A DNA stretch of 64,000 bases from positions 62,001-126,000 of the forward strand of contig NZ_FNRA01000012.1 in NCBI RefSeq assembly GCF_900107535.1. Direction: 5' to 3'. Positions 9,001-17,817 of this stretch are shown piece after piece. Made by a program: the position numbers and the translations under genes. This DNA is from Pedobacter hartonius (GTDB taxonomy: Bacteria > Bacteroidota > Bacteroidia > Sphingobacteriales > Sphingobacteriaceae). The notes beneath the pieces are model-generated. The model was given only the letters and a program-made list of their open reading frames with translations. It was not told the DNA's origin and made no database searches. How positions within the stretch are numbered: the first letter of the stretch is position 1; each line of letters begins with the position of its first letter.

Positions 9001-9289
9001 AGATACCATCAGCAGGATCAATACCATTCAGAACCTCTATGCATTGCATCACCTGAAAGAGGCTACTGAGCTGACACGTGAAACGACGGATTACCTGAAA
9101 CAGGAGTTTAGCTATATCAGTTCACTTGATCCTCAGTATCAGCAGGCGCAGCTGCAAAATATACGATTAGGGCTCTACGTGCTGAGCGGATTAGACAGGA
9201 TCACGGCAGTTTATCAGCAAAAAGCCCTCAATAGAATGATACAGCAGGACTTTAAGCGGCTCGCAAATGAATTCGGAATAAAGGTGTAA
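6095..9289 (+). CDS. DUF2723 / glycosyltransferase family 117-like membrane protein with PadR-associated N-terminal domain
   Basis: 1064 residues. Residues 1-70 form a soluble helical domain (RQQQLDVRRHLLE, FDELYDHILTALEQ, EYIDTEFAEMI) that resembles the HAAS/DUF1700-type domain often found beside PadR regulators (inference). The DUF2723 region follows: a first TM, then PTVSFWDCGEFIATSSKLQVGHQPGAPL, where the acidic pair in DCGEF is the expected catalytic loop as in protein O-mannosyltransferases. About ten more hydrophobic segments run to about residue 660. The C-terminal about 400 residues are extracytoplasmic, with TPR-like helices at the end. Family members are thought to transfer sugars to exported proteins. 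The 4-bp overlap with padR suggests joint control. Confidence 0.85.
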   Translation: MKLSRQQQLDVRRHLLEVSLTDNSFDELYDHILTALEQKPASFDMKQVKEYIDTEFAEMINTPREKKRYQRINTIAGLVIFSIALLTYWLTMEPTVSFWDCGEFIATSSKLQVGHQPGAPLFLMIGKMFSLLAIGNAAKTAYWINFSAVLASAATIMFLFWTITALAAKVYRSEKISTKTFSIIAAGAIGSLAYTFSDTFWFSAVEAEVYALSSLFTAITFWSILKWESQSNDRWLVLIAFIVGLSTGVHLLSLLAIPAVTLVWYFKKTNLPTLAGTIKAFLAGCLIVGIVQILIIQYFVLFAAKADLFFVNTLGFGFGSGAMFFLLFFAGATAWAIRYSIRIKKYNLNLGLLCLVFLLFGFSSYFMILIRANAKTNINLSNPDNPFSLYSYLSRVNYGTTPLLYGNTFDAKTLENKETGNTYRKGKTKYEVSGSTYKTTYDKNLFFPRTYSQKDNHPAFYRQWLNLAEGETPSFTQNISFFTSWQLGFMYWRYFLWNFAGRQNDIQGQGGIEHGNWITGIKPLDASRLGNQHDLPQSVMTNEGHNVYYAIPLILGIAGLVWLYRKSKRDALVLLALFFFTGIAIIVYLNQDPLQVRERDYAYTGSFYAFAILIGFGLLAVKDVLNRFAASKLSPVIAALICCSAPILMGTQGWDDHNRSQKTTARDWARNYLNSCAPNAILFTNADNDTYPLWYAQEVEGIRTDVRVLCVQFLPDAGYINQMKKQMNLSAPLPVTMAESQYADGTRDYLPYVDYGLTDSVELKDLFAVMTSDNKEDQVQMTSGEYMNFLPSKKLKLTVDTDQLVKTHTISETERPKVAKAMEWDFRKSYASKGDLAIFDILVHNNWERPVYFATSVSEDTYIGLDKYLYLEGYAYRLLPFSADPADPRDKSDKTNTAVMYDHVMNKMDFSSFKKSAYLDPQMRSFLYGTWAMNNTLTGNLIMEGNITEADHVLRKSMKELPLRNYSITDTISRINTIQNLYALHHLKEATELTRETTDYLKQEFSYISSLDPQYQQAQLQNIRLGLYVLSGLDRITAVYQQKALNRMIQQDFKRLANEFGIKV

Positions 9290-9399
9290 CGGAAATTTTT
9301 ACATTGTTTTTTGGAAGGTTCAACTATTTATTCCCCTGATTAAACTATTTAGGATGGAAATAAGTTTATAATAAGTGTTCCTTTATAAAAAAACAAGAA

Positions 9400-10365
9400 A
9401 TGAGTGCAGTTTCACAAACCCCGTTAAAGAAAATAATCATCTCCCTTGTCTTCGTAGTCCTGGGCTGCCTGCTGATCCTTCAGTTCATTAACAGGCCCGT
9501 GATTGAAAACCCACCGGTTACAGGTGATCTCCAGGCGCCGCAGGAAGTAAAGGCAATTCTGAAGAGAGCCTGTTATGACTGTCATTCCAACGAAAGCAAC
9601 ATCAGGTGGTATGATAAAATCGCCCCTGCTTACTGGAAAGTAGCGGAGGACGTAAAAAAAGGACGTGAGGGATTAAATTTTTCTGTTTGGTCTGCCATGG
9701 CCAAACCAGAACAGGCGGCCAAACTCTGGGAAGCCGTTAACCAGATCCAGGCCGGCGCAATGCCCATCAAATCTTATCAGATCGTTCACCCCGGTACAAA
9801 GGTATCCGCTACAGATCTGCTTATCCTCAGGAATTACCTGTCAGGCACCGTGACCAGCAAACTTGCGGATACCAGCAAAACCAATGCGCTGGACATACAG
9901 TATGACAAATGGGCTAAAGGTGCCGAAGCGCCAAAGACCAATCTTCCTGTAGCTCTGAATGGTATCGAGTTCATTCCTGATTATAAGAACTGGCAGGTGG
10001 TCACCACATCAGACCGTTTCGATAACAACAGCTTGAGGGTCGTATTCGGAAACGACATCGCCATTAAAGCGATCAAAAAAAATCATATTAACCCCTGGCC
10101 CAACGGCGCCATCTTCGCTAAAGTAGCATGGGATAGGCTAAAAGACGCAAACGGGAATGTAAAAACCGGTGCTTTTAAGCAGGTGGAATACATGATCAAG
10201 AATGATAAAAAATATGCTTCCACTGCCGGATGGGGATTTGCCCGTTTCAAAACCCCGAAGATGCTTCCCTATGGAAAAACAAGGCTCTTTGCCACTGAAT
10301 GCGTGAATTGCCACCGCCCGATGAAAAACAACGATTTTGTATTCACAATGCCAGTTAAACACTAA
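9400..10365 (+). CDS. Haem-binding domain / cytochrome P460 family protein
   Basis: 321 residues with an N-terminal membrane anchor or signal (about 10-32). A haem-binding domain with CYDCHSNES (CxxCH) lies near residue 63, in the style of the Bacteroidota haem_bd domain. From about residue 185 there is a cytochrome P460-like domain (FIPDYKNWQVVTTSDRF, LRVVFGNDIA, WPNGAIFAKVAW, GWGFARF), ending in a second CxxCH (CVNCHRP) for covalent haem. It is likely a periplasmic di-haem protein. P460 proteins oxidise small nitrogen compounds in some bacteria, but the substrate here is unknown. The following P460-like lipoprotein starts 4 bp after the stop. Confidence 0.85.
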   Translation: MSAVSQTPLKKIIISLVFVVLGCLLILQFINRPVIENPPVTGDLQAPQEVKAILKRACYDCHSNESNIRWYDKIAPAYWKVAEDVKKGREGLNFSVWSAMAKPEQAAKLWEAVNQIQAGAMPIKSYQIVHPGTKVSATDLLILRNYLSGTVTSKLADTSKTNALDIQYDKWAKGAEAPKTNLPVALNGIEFIPDYKNWQVVTTSDRFDNNSLRVVFGNDIAIKAIKKNHINPWPNGAIFAKVAWDRLKDANGNVKTGAFKQVEYMIKNDKKYASTAGWGFARFKTPKMLPYGKTRLFATECVNCHRPMKNNDFVFTMPVKH

Positions 10366-10369
10366 AACG

Positions 10370-10849
10370 ATGAAAGCTATATATATCCTATTTCCGGTCC
10401 TGGTACTGTTAGCAGCAGCCTGCAGAGAACAACCCGATGAAAAGCAGCTGATCAATAAGGAAGCTTCGCTGCCAGAAGACTTCAATTTCAGCAAACTTGG
10501 GCTGAAGGTGCTCAGTTCATCGGTCAACGAAAAACAAAATACAATGTCTACGATCTACGGGAACGACCTTGCCCTGAATACAGCGAAAGCAGGTACCCCG
10601 GTTCAGGCCGGTGAAGTGCTGGCCATGATCACCTGGAAACAGAAAAAGGATGAGCATTGGTTTGGCGCAAAAATCCCGGGCAACCTGCAAACGGTGGAAA
10701 TGATCAGGACAAGTCCCGACGCACAAAAAAGTGCAAAAGTGGATTATCAGCGTTACGAAGGGAAAAAACTGACATTAAAACAAGATACCACGGGCAATGA
10801 CAAAAATATAAGGTATATTTTCGAACAGCATCCATCGGTGATGCCATGA
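10370..10849 (+). CDS. P460-like lipoprotein without haem motif
   Basis: 159 residues from the ATG at 10370, 4 bp after the preceding stop. An ORF start at 10337 overlaps the upstream gene and was rejected. MKAIYILFPVLVLLAAAC is a lipoprotein signal with Cys18 as the lipidated residue. The body (FNFSKLGLKVLSSSVNEKQNTMSTIYGNDLALNTAK, then GEVLAMITWKQKKDEHWFGAKIPG, MIRTSPDA and YQRYEGK) parallels the P460 domain of the upstream protein. It contains no CxxCH and no Cys beyond the lipobox. It is probably an operon partner, perhaps an electron-transfer or structural subunit. Confidence 0.78.
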   Translation: MKAIYILFPVLVLLAAACREQPDEKQLINKEASLPEDFNFSKLGLKVLSSSVNEKQNTMSTIYGNDLALNTAKAGTPVQAGEVLAMITWKQKKDEHWFGAKIPGNLQTVEMIRTSPDAQKSAKVDYQRYEGKKLTLKQDTTGNDKNIRYIFEQHPSVMP

Positions 10850-10885
10850 TCGTTAAACCTATTCCCCGTGGTTACTCTGCTCCTG

Positions 10886-11599
10886 TCAGCTGCGCTGTCC
10901 GATATATTCCATCAGTTGTGACCTGTAATTATCGGTGAACGGAATGTCTGCATCAGGCAGGTATAACCGGTTTCTTTTCACAGAGACGATTTTATCCAGT
11001 GCAACGATGTACGACCGGTGGACCCTCAGAAAGGCTGCTGCAGGCAACTTGGCCTCCATGTAGTGTAAGGTAAGCCTTGGGATGATTGGCCGGTCGCTGT
11101 GCAGCTGATAGATCTTGATGTAATCTTTCAGGCCTTCAATATGTGTGATATGATCCATATTGATCCTTACCAGGGAGTAATCTGAGTTGACGAACATCGT
11201 ATTGGGTTCTGCAGGTACTGCCGCCGCCTGTTTGTTTTTCAGGAGGTACATTTCCATTGCCCTGGTTGATGCCATTAGAAAGCGGTCGAATGACACAGGC
11301 TTTACCACGTAATCCAGCACTTTCAGGTTAAACCCGTCCAGCGCATAATTTTCATAAGCGGTAACCATAACGACCATCGGGGAACTGATCAGACCGGCTT
11401 TCAGCCATTGTATGCCAGACAATCCGGGCATCTGTATATCCAGGAATACCAGGTCTATTTTCTCCGTGGCCATTACTTTCATGGCCTCATCTGTATTTTT
11501 GCAGCTGGCTGCAAGGTCCAGAAACGGGATCAGGCGGATATTATCCTCAATCAGTTCCCTGGCAAAACGTTCATCATCAATTATCAGGCACCGGATCAT
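10886..11599 (-). CDS. LytTR family response regulator
   Basis: 237 residues. The receiver domain (1-120) has the acidic pair at MIRCLIIDDERF, phospho-acceptor Asp in LVFLDIQMPGLSG (about residue 54), Thr in MVVMVTAYENYALDGF and Lys in VLDYVVKPVSF. The C-terminal LytTR DNA-binding domain (about 135-235) includes MDHITHIEGLKDYIKIY and FLRVHRSYIVALDKI. Its start overlaps the stop of the kinase gene by 4 bp, so they are a cognate pair. It is the last gene of a four-gene operon headed by a TonB receptor. Confidence 0.93.
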   Translation of the reverse strand: MIRCLIIDDERFARELIEDNIRLIPFLDLAASCKNTDEAMKVMATEKIDLVFLDIQMPGLSGIQWLKAGLISSPMVVMVTAYENYALDGFNLKVLDYVVKPVSFDRFLMASTRAMEMYLLKNKQAAAVPAEPNTMFVNSDYSLVRINMDHITHIEGLKDYIKIYQLHSDRPIIPRLTLHYMEAKLPAAAFLRVHRSYIVALDKIVSVKRNRLYLPDADIPFTDNYRSQLMEYIGQRS

Positions 11600-12675
11600 C
11601 TCAGTTCAATTGTAAGGTCAGCAATAAAAATATTATCATTTACCATCGTATTCAGGGTATATCTGTCTTTGTATAATAATTCAAGCCTTCGGCTCACGTT
11701 TTTGAGCCCTATACCCGAACTGGCATCTTTACTGTTATTCAGGGGCGCAATTTCATTTTCCACTGTAAAATGCAGGACTGACAGCGCGTTGTCAATGCTC
11801 AGGCGGATCAGCAGGCGTGCTTCATCGCCAGTGCCGAGCCCATGTTTGAAAGCATTTTCCACAAAGGGGATCAGCAGCATGGGCTCAATCTCAAATCCTT
11901 CTGTATTTTCTGCGATCTCCATGATCAGGTTAAGATCATCCCCAAACCTGAGCGACTGCAGTTCGATATAGTTTTTCAGGTATTCCACCTCTTTGCCCAG
12001 CGGTATCCTGCTGTAATTGCTTTCATGGAGCACATAACGCATCAGCGTAGACAGCTGGATAAGCGAAGGCTCGATCAGGTCTGATTTTTTCCTCGCCATA
12101 GCTACCAGCGTATTGAGCACATTGAACATGAAATGAGGACTGATCTGCGAACGCAGGAAGTCCAGCTCTGTTTTTAAAGTCTCGGTTTCCTGTTCCTTGC
12201 GTTTCTTTTCCTCAATATTCTGATCCGTCATCAACCTGTAGCTAAAGCTGATCCCGATGATGAAGAGGTACATAGCGAAAGGGAAACCACCTCTCGGCGG
12301 CCCCATTGGCGGAGGGAAGTCGCGGTTGGAACGGCGATGGTGATGCCACTGGAAACGGGTAAATTCGTCAACGGGCATCCATTTTTTCTCTACATAAAAA
12401 GATACGTAAACGAGCAGCCCAACGGATAACATGACGCTGAAGATATATGCAGGCCAGCCCCTGGTGCGGAACACCTTTGGATAAAGATAATACGCATTGA
12501 AATAGAACAGGATAATCAAAATACTGTTATTGAAGATTATCCTGTACTTTAACTGTTCAAAATACGCAGGATGATACGGCCCTGATAAAAAAGGAAAGAT
12601 CAGCAGCATCCAGAACAACACATGGATGGCATAAATGACATATTTATTTGATATCAGCCTGGATAAACGCTTCAT
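11596..12675 (-). CDS. LytS/YehU-type sensor histidine kinase
   Basis: 359 residues. Four hydrophobic segments lie at about 10-150 (IYAIHVLFWMLLIFPFL, IIFNNSILIILFYFNAYY, AYIFSVMLSVGLLVYVSFYV, FAMYLFIIGISFSY). A coiled-coil segment (EEKKRKEQETETLKTELD) leads to the His_kinase domain, FLRSQISPHFMFNVLNTL with the phospho-accepting His. The HATPase N box is LLIPFVENAFKHGL and the G box is SGIGLKNVSRRLELLY. It lacks a separate extracellular sensor, so the signal is probably sensed in the membrane or through the TonB receptor partner. It overlaps the LytTR gene and follows DUF4249 after 11 bp. Confidence 0.92.
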   Translation of the reverse strand: MKRLSRLISNKYVIYAIHVLFWMLLIFPFLSGPYHPAYFEQLKYRIIFNNSILIILFYFNAYYLYPKVFRTRGWPAYIFSVMLSVGLLVYVSFYVEKKWMPVDEFTRFQWHHHRRSNRDFPPPMGPPRGGFPFAMYLFIIGISFSYRLMTDQNIEEKKRKEQETETLKTELDFLRSQISPHFMFNVLNTLVAMARKKSDLIEPSLIQLSTLMRYVLHESNYSRIPLGKEVEYLKNYIELQSLRFGDDLNLIMEIAENTEGFEIEPMLLIPFVENAFKHGLGTGDEARLLIRLSIDNALSVLHFTVENEIAPLNNSKDASSGIGLKNVSRRLELLYKDRYTLNTMVNDNIFIADLTIELR

Positions 12676-12686
12676 GATCTTTTCAG

Positions 12687-13511
12687 TTATTCTTCCGCTT
12701 TAACCAGCAAATTTTTAGAGAGCGTGTCGGACTGCATTGCGGTAAAAATACCCAATCCGTTCGTAACATTGGTAGGCGCATTTGTTAAATTTTGTGAAGA
12801 TTTGCTCGTATTGTTCAGCATATCCAGGTATTCCTGGTTTACCCGCGTTACGATCACCTTATAATTTCCGTAATATTTAAAAGTGCGTGCTGTCAATTCA
12901 AAACTGGAGGTTTTAACGGCGTTTACCTCTACGCTGGTGCTGGTATCGCTGTTAAAGCGATTGGAAATGATAGATTTAAAGGATTCAAGGTACCGGAAAA
13001 CCACAATATGGTTATATGCCCCGCTGTTGTTCCATCCAATAAATACCGGCACAAATGCGGTTGCTGTACTGCCAAAGGTCATTTTAGGGATCACCACGGT
13101 ATCTGCTGAAGTCACCACATCCGATGGTTTACCGGGAACAACGGTACTTGCTGTTACAGGCAGGTCGTTATAAATGAACGATAAGCTGTACAGACCTTTT
13201 GATTTAACGAAACTAAGGTCGTTCAGCACATAATGGCCTGTTTTATCTTCTGTGAGCACTTTTGTGGTGGTACCATCTGATATGCTGATGGTAAGGCCAG
13301 AGATGGGCACACCATAGGCATTGGTATCTACAAGCGCCTTTTGCAGGGACACTTTCACTTCCACGATTTTATTGGGCATCAGGTAGGCTTCTACCACGGG
13401 CAGTGAACTGTAATCGGCCGATGAATTGTCTTTTTTGCAGGCTGCTGCCAGGAAAAGCAGCACAACGATACTGCTGAACAGGATTTTTTTATAGTTGATG
13501 ATTGTTACCAT
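12687..13511 (-). CDS. DUF4249-like lipoprotein, partner of TonB receptor
   Basis: 274 residues with a lipoprotein signal (LFSSIVVLLFLAAACKKD; Cys25). The body is beta-rich, with VVEAYLMPNKIVEVKVSLQKAL, ISGLTISISDG and GLYSLSFIYNDLPVTASTVVPGKPSDV, as in DUF4249 proteins. These are nearly always encoded beside TonB-dependent receptors in Bacteroidota and are presumed surface lipoproteins capping or assisting the barrel. The start overlaps the end of the receptor gene by 7 bp. It is shorter than many DUF4249 proteins (about 270-400). Confidence 0.8.
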   Translation of the reverse strand: MVTIINYKKILFSSIVVLLFLAAACKKDNSSADYSSLPVVEAYLMPNKIVEVKVSLQKALVDTNAYGVPISGLTISISDGTTTKVLTEDKTGHYVLNDLSFVKSKGLYSLSFIYNDLPVTASTVVPGKPSDVVTSADTVVIPKMTFGSTATAFVPVFIGWNNSGAYNHIVVFRYLESFKSIISNRFNSDTSTSVEVNAVKTSSFELTARTFKYYGNYKVIVTRVNQEYLDMLNNTSKSSQNLTNAPTNVTNGLGIFTAMQSDTLSKNLLVKAEE

Positions 13512-16321
13512 TTTAAGCTTAGTGTTAAGTTAGGTGTGAAACCCAGATAATTGACGTCAGTAGAAATGACTTGGTTTCCCTGTATGGCATATTCCCTGTA
13601 CCAGGTGTTTGACCGGTTATAGATGTTAAAAAAGGAGAAACCTATGCTGCCGATCTTCTTGGTGCTGGTTTTGATCAGGTCATACGTAATCGCAGCATCC
13701 AGCCTGTGGTAGGCTTTAAAGCGCTCCGTGTTTTTCCCGCTGATGACGAAATAGGTCTCGGTTCCGGATCCTGCTTTATTGATCGTATAACTTCCTACAG
13801 GTGCGGTATAGGGCCTGCCGCTGGCGTAGATCCAGGTGGCAGAGAACGTCCACCTTCCCTCCTGGTACAGGTTAATGGATTTGAATTCATTGCGTACGTC
13901 CTGGGCTGCCGGAAAATAATCCGTCCCGTAGACGTCGAATTTGTTGAAAGCACTGGCGAGCGTGTAGCCTATCCAGCCGGTGTACTGTCCTGCTTTCTTC
14001 TGAACCAGGAATTCAATTCCCTTCGCATAGCCCTTGCCATTGTAGAAATTCTGTTCAAGTGTGATGGTGGAATTGGGATTGCCCATCCCTCCCGTTCCGG
14101 TTTGCCTTAGTGAATATTCGGTGAGGTCACTCAGCCTTTTGTAATAGCCTTCCACACTGAACAGGAATTTATTCGTTTCATAACTGGCACCAAGAATATA
14201 ATGGATAGCACTGCCTACGGGAATGCTGCTGCCATTGGCAAGTACCCAGAAATCTTTACTTCCCGAAAGGATATCCTCACGTACAACGCGGTTGGTAAAC
14301 TGGTAGAAGCGCCCGGTAGCGGCTTTGAGCATCAGTTTGTCGTTAATCGCATAACTTGCAGAAAAGCGGGGTTCCACATAATTTTTATGGGTCACATCGT
14401 AATGTGTATACCTCACACCGGGTGTAAACCTTAAAGGGCCGAAGTTTTGCTCCAGCTCTGTATAGGCACCTACGGTCAGCGCCTTGTTATTCTGGTCGAT
14501 CAGTTTGGTAGTATCGTTCTGGGTATAATCATATTTTACATCCTGTTTAGCCGTAAAAGCGCCAAAAAGGATCTTACCGGTATTGGTGATGTTCCATTCC
14601 CAGTCTGATTTTGCACTGATATCCCTTAGGTTATTGTTCTCTGCAGATCCGTTGCTGGTATTGACCGTACTTCCGGTAGAGTCTGTAATGGAGCTTTCCA
14701 TACCCCTGTTACGGTGGCTGAAAAAATTGGAGTAGCTGACAAGGGTATTGGAGTATAGTTTATTAGTCCACCTTCTTGACCATTTTGCGCTTGAGCCCAC
14801 GTTTCCGTAGGTAGTAAGGTCTGTGATGCTGGAGCTGTTTACGGTACTGGACAAAGCACCTGGAATACCAAGGTCATGGCTGTTATCCAGTTTATCCTTT
14901 CCACTGTAGAAACTCAGTGAGAAGATATTTTTGTCGTCCGGTGTGTAGGTATACTTTCCATTGAGGTCATAGAACCAGGAAGAAACCTGAGTCTGGAAAT
15001 TGGCCATTCCTCCTCTGCCGCCCGGCCCTCCGAAGCCAGCACCACCAGTACCTGCAGTTGCCATAGTCGTATTGGTCAGTTTGTTGAAGATCTTATTGTA
15101 AAGCGGTCCCTGGTATGATCTCCGCAGACTGAATAAAAGCGAAGATTTGTCGTTTATAGGTGTTTCACCGTAAATATTGACGCTTAACAAACTGAGATCC
15201 ACACCAAAACCGGCAGTCTTCTTGTTCCCGTCTTTACCTGTGATATCGGTAACACTGGATAACCTGCCGCCGAATTTCGAGGAGAAACCGCCTTTGTACA
15301 TCTGCACATCTTTGACGGCGTTAACGTTAAAAGCGCTGTAAAATCCATACAAGTGATCGACCTGGTAAACCGTAAACCCGTCAAACAGCACCAGGTTCTG
15401 ATCTGGAGTACCTCCTCTTACATAAGCTCCCGAAGACGACTCATTACTTCCGCTGATTCCCGGCATCAGCTGGAAGGCCCGCAGGATATCTCTTTCCCCG
15501 ATGTTTGGTAGTACGGCCAGTTTGGCCGGCGTAAGCTGAACAACACTTACCCTCCGGGTGTCGGTGTTCATTACACTTTCTTTTTTCTCTCCGTTGATCA
15601 CAACCTCGTTCAGTGCATTATCCGCCGGCAGTAAAGAGATCACCAGTTTTTGTGCTGCCCGTTCAGGCGTCAGCCTTTCTGCCGAGGTCTGGTACCCGGC
15701 ATATCTGACCAGCAGGACTGAGGTATCAGCAGGAACATTGAGCAGGTTGAAATATCCATCCGTATTGGTGACCGCAGTAATATTTGTTCCTCTTATTTTT
15801 ATGGAGGCCGATGGCAGTGACTCGCCTGTAGCATTGTCTGTCACCCTGCCCGCGAGGGAGAAATTGGTATGTACAGGGGTGATTGCCGCCGCTGTAGTGA
15901 TGGTCTCTTCCGTAAAGGTCTGATTTTCTTTTCCCTCCACAGTAGGTTTTATAGCGCTCGCAGGCAGCCTTCTGAGCCTGGTGATATCTTCAGGTTTCTC
16001 CAGGATGTAGTACGTACCATCCGGTTGTTTGGCATAATAGATGCCATTGCTACGGCAGATCTGCCGGATGATGTCTTTCACCTTATCCTGGAAGTAGTGA
16101 TCGCTCACCCCATATTTGTGCATCTGGGCACGATCAAATATGAACCTGATCTTGTAGGTAGCGCCGAATTCATCCAGAACTTCATCCAGCTGGGCAGTAA
16201 TGAACTTATTGACTTTCGCCGTATCATTCTGGAAGTTTGGAACGCTCTGGGCCTTCTGGGCACTGGCCTGCTGTATAAAAAACAAGCCGCAAAACAATAA
16301 CAATAGTAAAATAGTCTTCAT
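13505..16321 (-). CDS. TonB-dependent receptor with N-terminal STN domain
   Basis: 938 residues. Signal peptide (1-21). STN (secretin/TonB short N-terminal) domain at about 38-110 (FITAQLDEVLDEFGATYKI, DKVKDIIRQICRSNGIYY). Carboxypeptidase-D-like regulatory domain at about 150-235 (FSLAGRVTDNATGESLPSASI). Plug at about 255-380 (VVQLTPAKLAVLPNIGERDILRAFQLMPG, YVRGGTPDQNLVLFDGFTVY). The beta-barrel ends in LTLSLKW with a C-terminal aromatic residue. STN domains usually signal to FecR/ECF-sigma pairs, but none is nearby. The operon instead carries DUF4249 and a LytS/LytTR pair. The ligand is unknown. Confidence 0.92.
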   Translation of the reverse strand: MKTILLLLLFCGLFFIQQASAQKAQSVPNFQNDTAKVNKFITAQLDEVLDEFGATYKIRFIFDRAQMHKYGVSDHYFQDKVKDIIRQICRSNGIYYAKQPDGTYYILEKPEDITRLRRLPASAIKPTVEGKENQTFTEETITTAAAITPVHTNFSLAGRVTDNATGESLPSASIKIRGTNITAVTNTDGYFNLLNVPADTSVLLVRYAGYQTSAERLTPERAAQKLVISLLPADNALNEVVINGEKKESVMNTDTRRVSVVQLTPAKLAVLPNIGERDILRAFQLMPGISGSNESSSGAYVRGGTPDQNLVLFDGFTVYQVDHLYGFYSAFNVNAVKDVQMYKGGFSSKFGGRLSSVTDITGKDGNKKTAGFGVDLSLLSVNIYGETPINDKSSLLFSLRRSYQGPLYNKIFNKLTNTTMATAGTGGAGFGGPGGRGGMANFQTQVSSWFYDLNGKYTYTPDDKNIFSLSFYSGKDKLDNSHDLGIPGALSSTVNSSSITDLTTYGNVGSSAKWSRRWTNKLYSNTLVSYSNFFSHRNRGMESSITDSTGSTVNTSNGSAENNNLRDISAKSDWEWNITNTGKILFGAFTAKQDVKYDYTQNDTTKLIDQNNKALTVGAYTELEQNFGPLRFTPGVRYTHYDVTHKNYVEPRFSASYAINDKLMLKAATGRFYQFTNRVVREDILSGSKDFWVLANGSSIPVGSAIHYILGASYETNKFLFSVEGYYKRLSDLTEYSLRQTGTGGMGNPNSTITLEQNFYNGKGYAKGIEFLVQKKAGQYTGWIGYTLASAFNKFDVYGTDYFPAAQDVRNEFKSINLYQEGRWTFSATWIYASGRPYTAPVGSYTINKAGSGTETYFVISGKNTERFKAYHRLDAAITYDLIKTSTKKIGSIGFSFFNIYNRSNTWYREYAIQGNQVISTDVNYLGFTPNLTLSLKW

Positions 16322-16430
16322 ATAGGGTTTAATATTTCCCTAAAATCCAGAAATATATGCCCTGCTAATTGTTACGAAATGTTAAATGAGGCAGAATAGG
16401 AGATCATGCCGATGGATTGGGAAGATTCTG

Positions 16431-17630
16431 CTATGAAATCAGCGGGCTGCGCCTGGCCACAAACTCTTCCAGCAGCTGTACAGCCCTATCATTTCCTCCG
16501 CCATCGGTAAAGCTATCCCTAATCCTGGCTGAAGATTCTTTGTATTTTGGATCGTTCAACAGGCTGAGTACCGCGTTTCTCATATCTTCGGCACGTAACC
16601 TTTTGTAACGTAAAACGATACCACAGCCCGCATTTTCAACCAGCTTTGCATTGTGGAACTGGTCATAGGCAATTGGGGTGACCAGCATTGGCAGGCCATT
16701 CATCAGTGTTTCATTAATGGTGTTAAATCCGCCGTGACTGATGACAACATCCATTTTTGGCAGCAGTTCCAGCTGAGGGACAACGCGGCTCACAATGAAG
16801 TTATCAGGCCATTGCTCAAAGAGTGCAGGATCGGTAACGGCGATGACCGTGAGCGGCATATCAGCAAACGCTTCCACCAGCTTTTTGAAAAACGATTCCC
16901 TTACACCCGAAAGCACGGTTCCCAGGGATACAAAGACCTTTGGCGAAGCTGCTTTTTCCAGCAGGTCCCAGCTGAAAGCTACCGGATTGGGCCTCCCCTT
17001 TACCGGGCCTACAAATTTCATATGCGGCGGAGGTGCTGCAATTCCTGAGAACTCTGCTGAGGTAAATACAAGATCCATTTGTTTCAGATTGTTGATCACC
17101 ACATCACCAGATACCCCAAATTCCTGCTGCAGCCCCTTCATCAGTTCTTCATGCCAGGTAAATACTTTGGGCACATTCTCTTCCATCCCGGAGACCAGGT
17201 CTGGTGGTACGGGATAGCTGATCACGCAGGGAATCTCCCTGAGATACGCACACAGCGAACCTGCAAATGCCATATAATCGCCAATGATCACATCCGGCTT
17301 CCAGGTATCCACAAACTTGTCCAGTACCGGCATCATTATCCTTGCAAATGGGATGAAGGTCTCTTCAAAAGTGAATTTCATGACCTCCGGACCGGAATAG
17401 GCATTTTCATCACCCTGCCGCGCCAGTATTCCCTGGATCTGCTGGTGGTAAGCAGCAAGATCCTTCTCCGGACAGATAAACTCGCCTCCGGGAGGAATAT
17501 GATGTACAGCAAGAGGCTGAATACCCAGCCATTTAACGTCATGCCCCTTTTGCAGTAAACTTGCCCCCAGGCTTAATGTTGCATTAATATGGCCAAAAAA
17601 CGGAGGTACAACAAACAGGAACTTTGACAT
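16431..17630 (-). CDS. MGT-type UDP-glycosyltransferase (GT1 family)
   Basis: 399 residues from MSKFLFVVPPFFGHINATL; an ATG two codons upstream (17636) is equally possible. Longer frames run back into an AraC relic and AT-rich spacer and were rejected. The N-terminal GT-B half has the FGHINATLSLGASLLQKGHDVKWLG acceptor-side motif. The C-terminal nucleotide-sugar half has VFVSLGTVLSG and the signature HGGFNTINETLMNGLPMLVTPIAYDQF. It resembles macrolide- and zeaxanthin-glycosyltransferase-like enzymes. The acceptor is unknown, and no carotenoid or polyketide genes are nearby. Confidence 0.88.
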   Translation of the reverse strand: MSKFLFVVPPFFGHINATLSLGASLLQKGHDVKWLGIQPLAVHHIPPGGEFICPEKDLAAYHQQIQGILARQGDENAYSGPEVMKFTFEETFIPFARIMMPVLDKFVDTWKPDVIIGDYMAFAGSLCAYLREIPCVISYPVPPDLVSGMEENVPKVFTWHEELMKGLQQEFGVSGDVVINNLKQMDLVFTSAEFSGIAAPPPHMKFVGPVKGRPNPVAFSWDLLEKAASPKVFVSLGTVLSGVRESFFKKLVEAFADMPLTVIAVTDPALFEQWPDNFIVSRVVPQLELLPKMDVVISHGGFNTINETLMNGLPMLVTPIAYDQFHNAKLVENAGCGIVLRYKRLRAEDMRNAVLSLLNDPKYKESSARIRDSFTDGGGNDRAVQLLEEFVARRSPLIS

Positions 17631-17817
17631 ATGCATTGGGTTTTTGCTGTTTAGGAAATCACATTTATTTTTATCAAAACTATTATAATCACAAACCGAT
17701 AAGGTGTATTGTATATATATTAAATTAAAGTTAATTAAAAAATATTTATTATAAACAAAATGGCAAATAATTTTAATAATATGCCATTTTGTACTAATGT
17801 TGATTTTGCAGTGAAAA

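Noticed and set aside
16322..16430. LytTR binding repeats upstream of the TonB operon
   Set aside because: Only weak partial matches could be seen; not enough to call a site.
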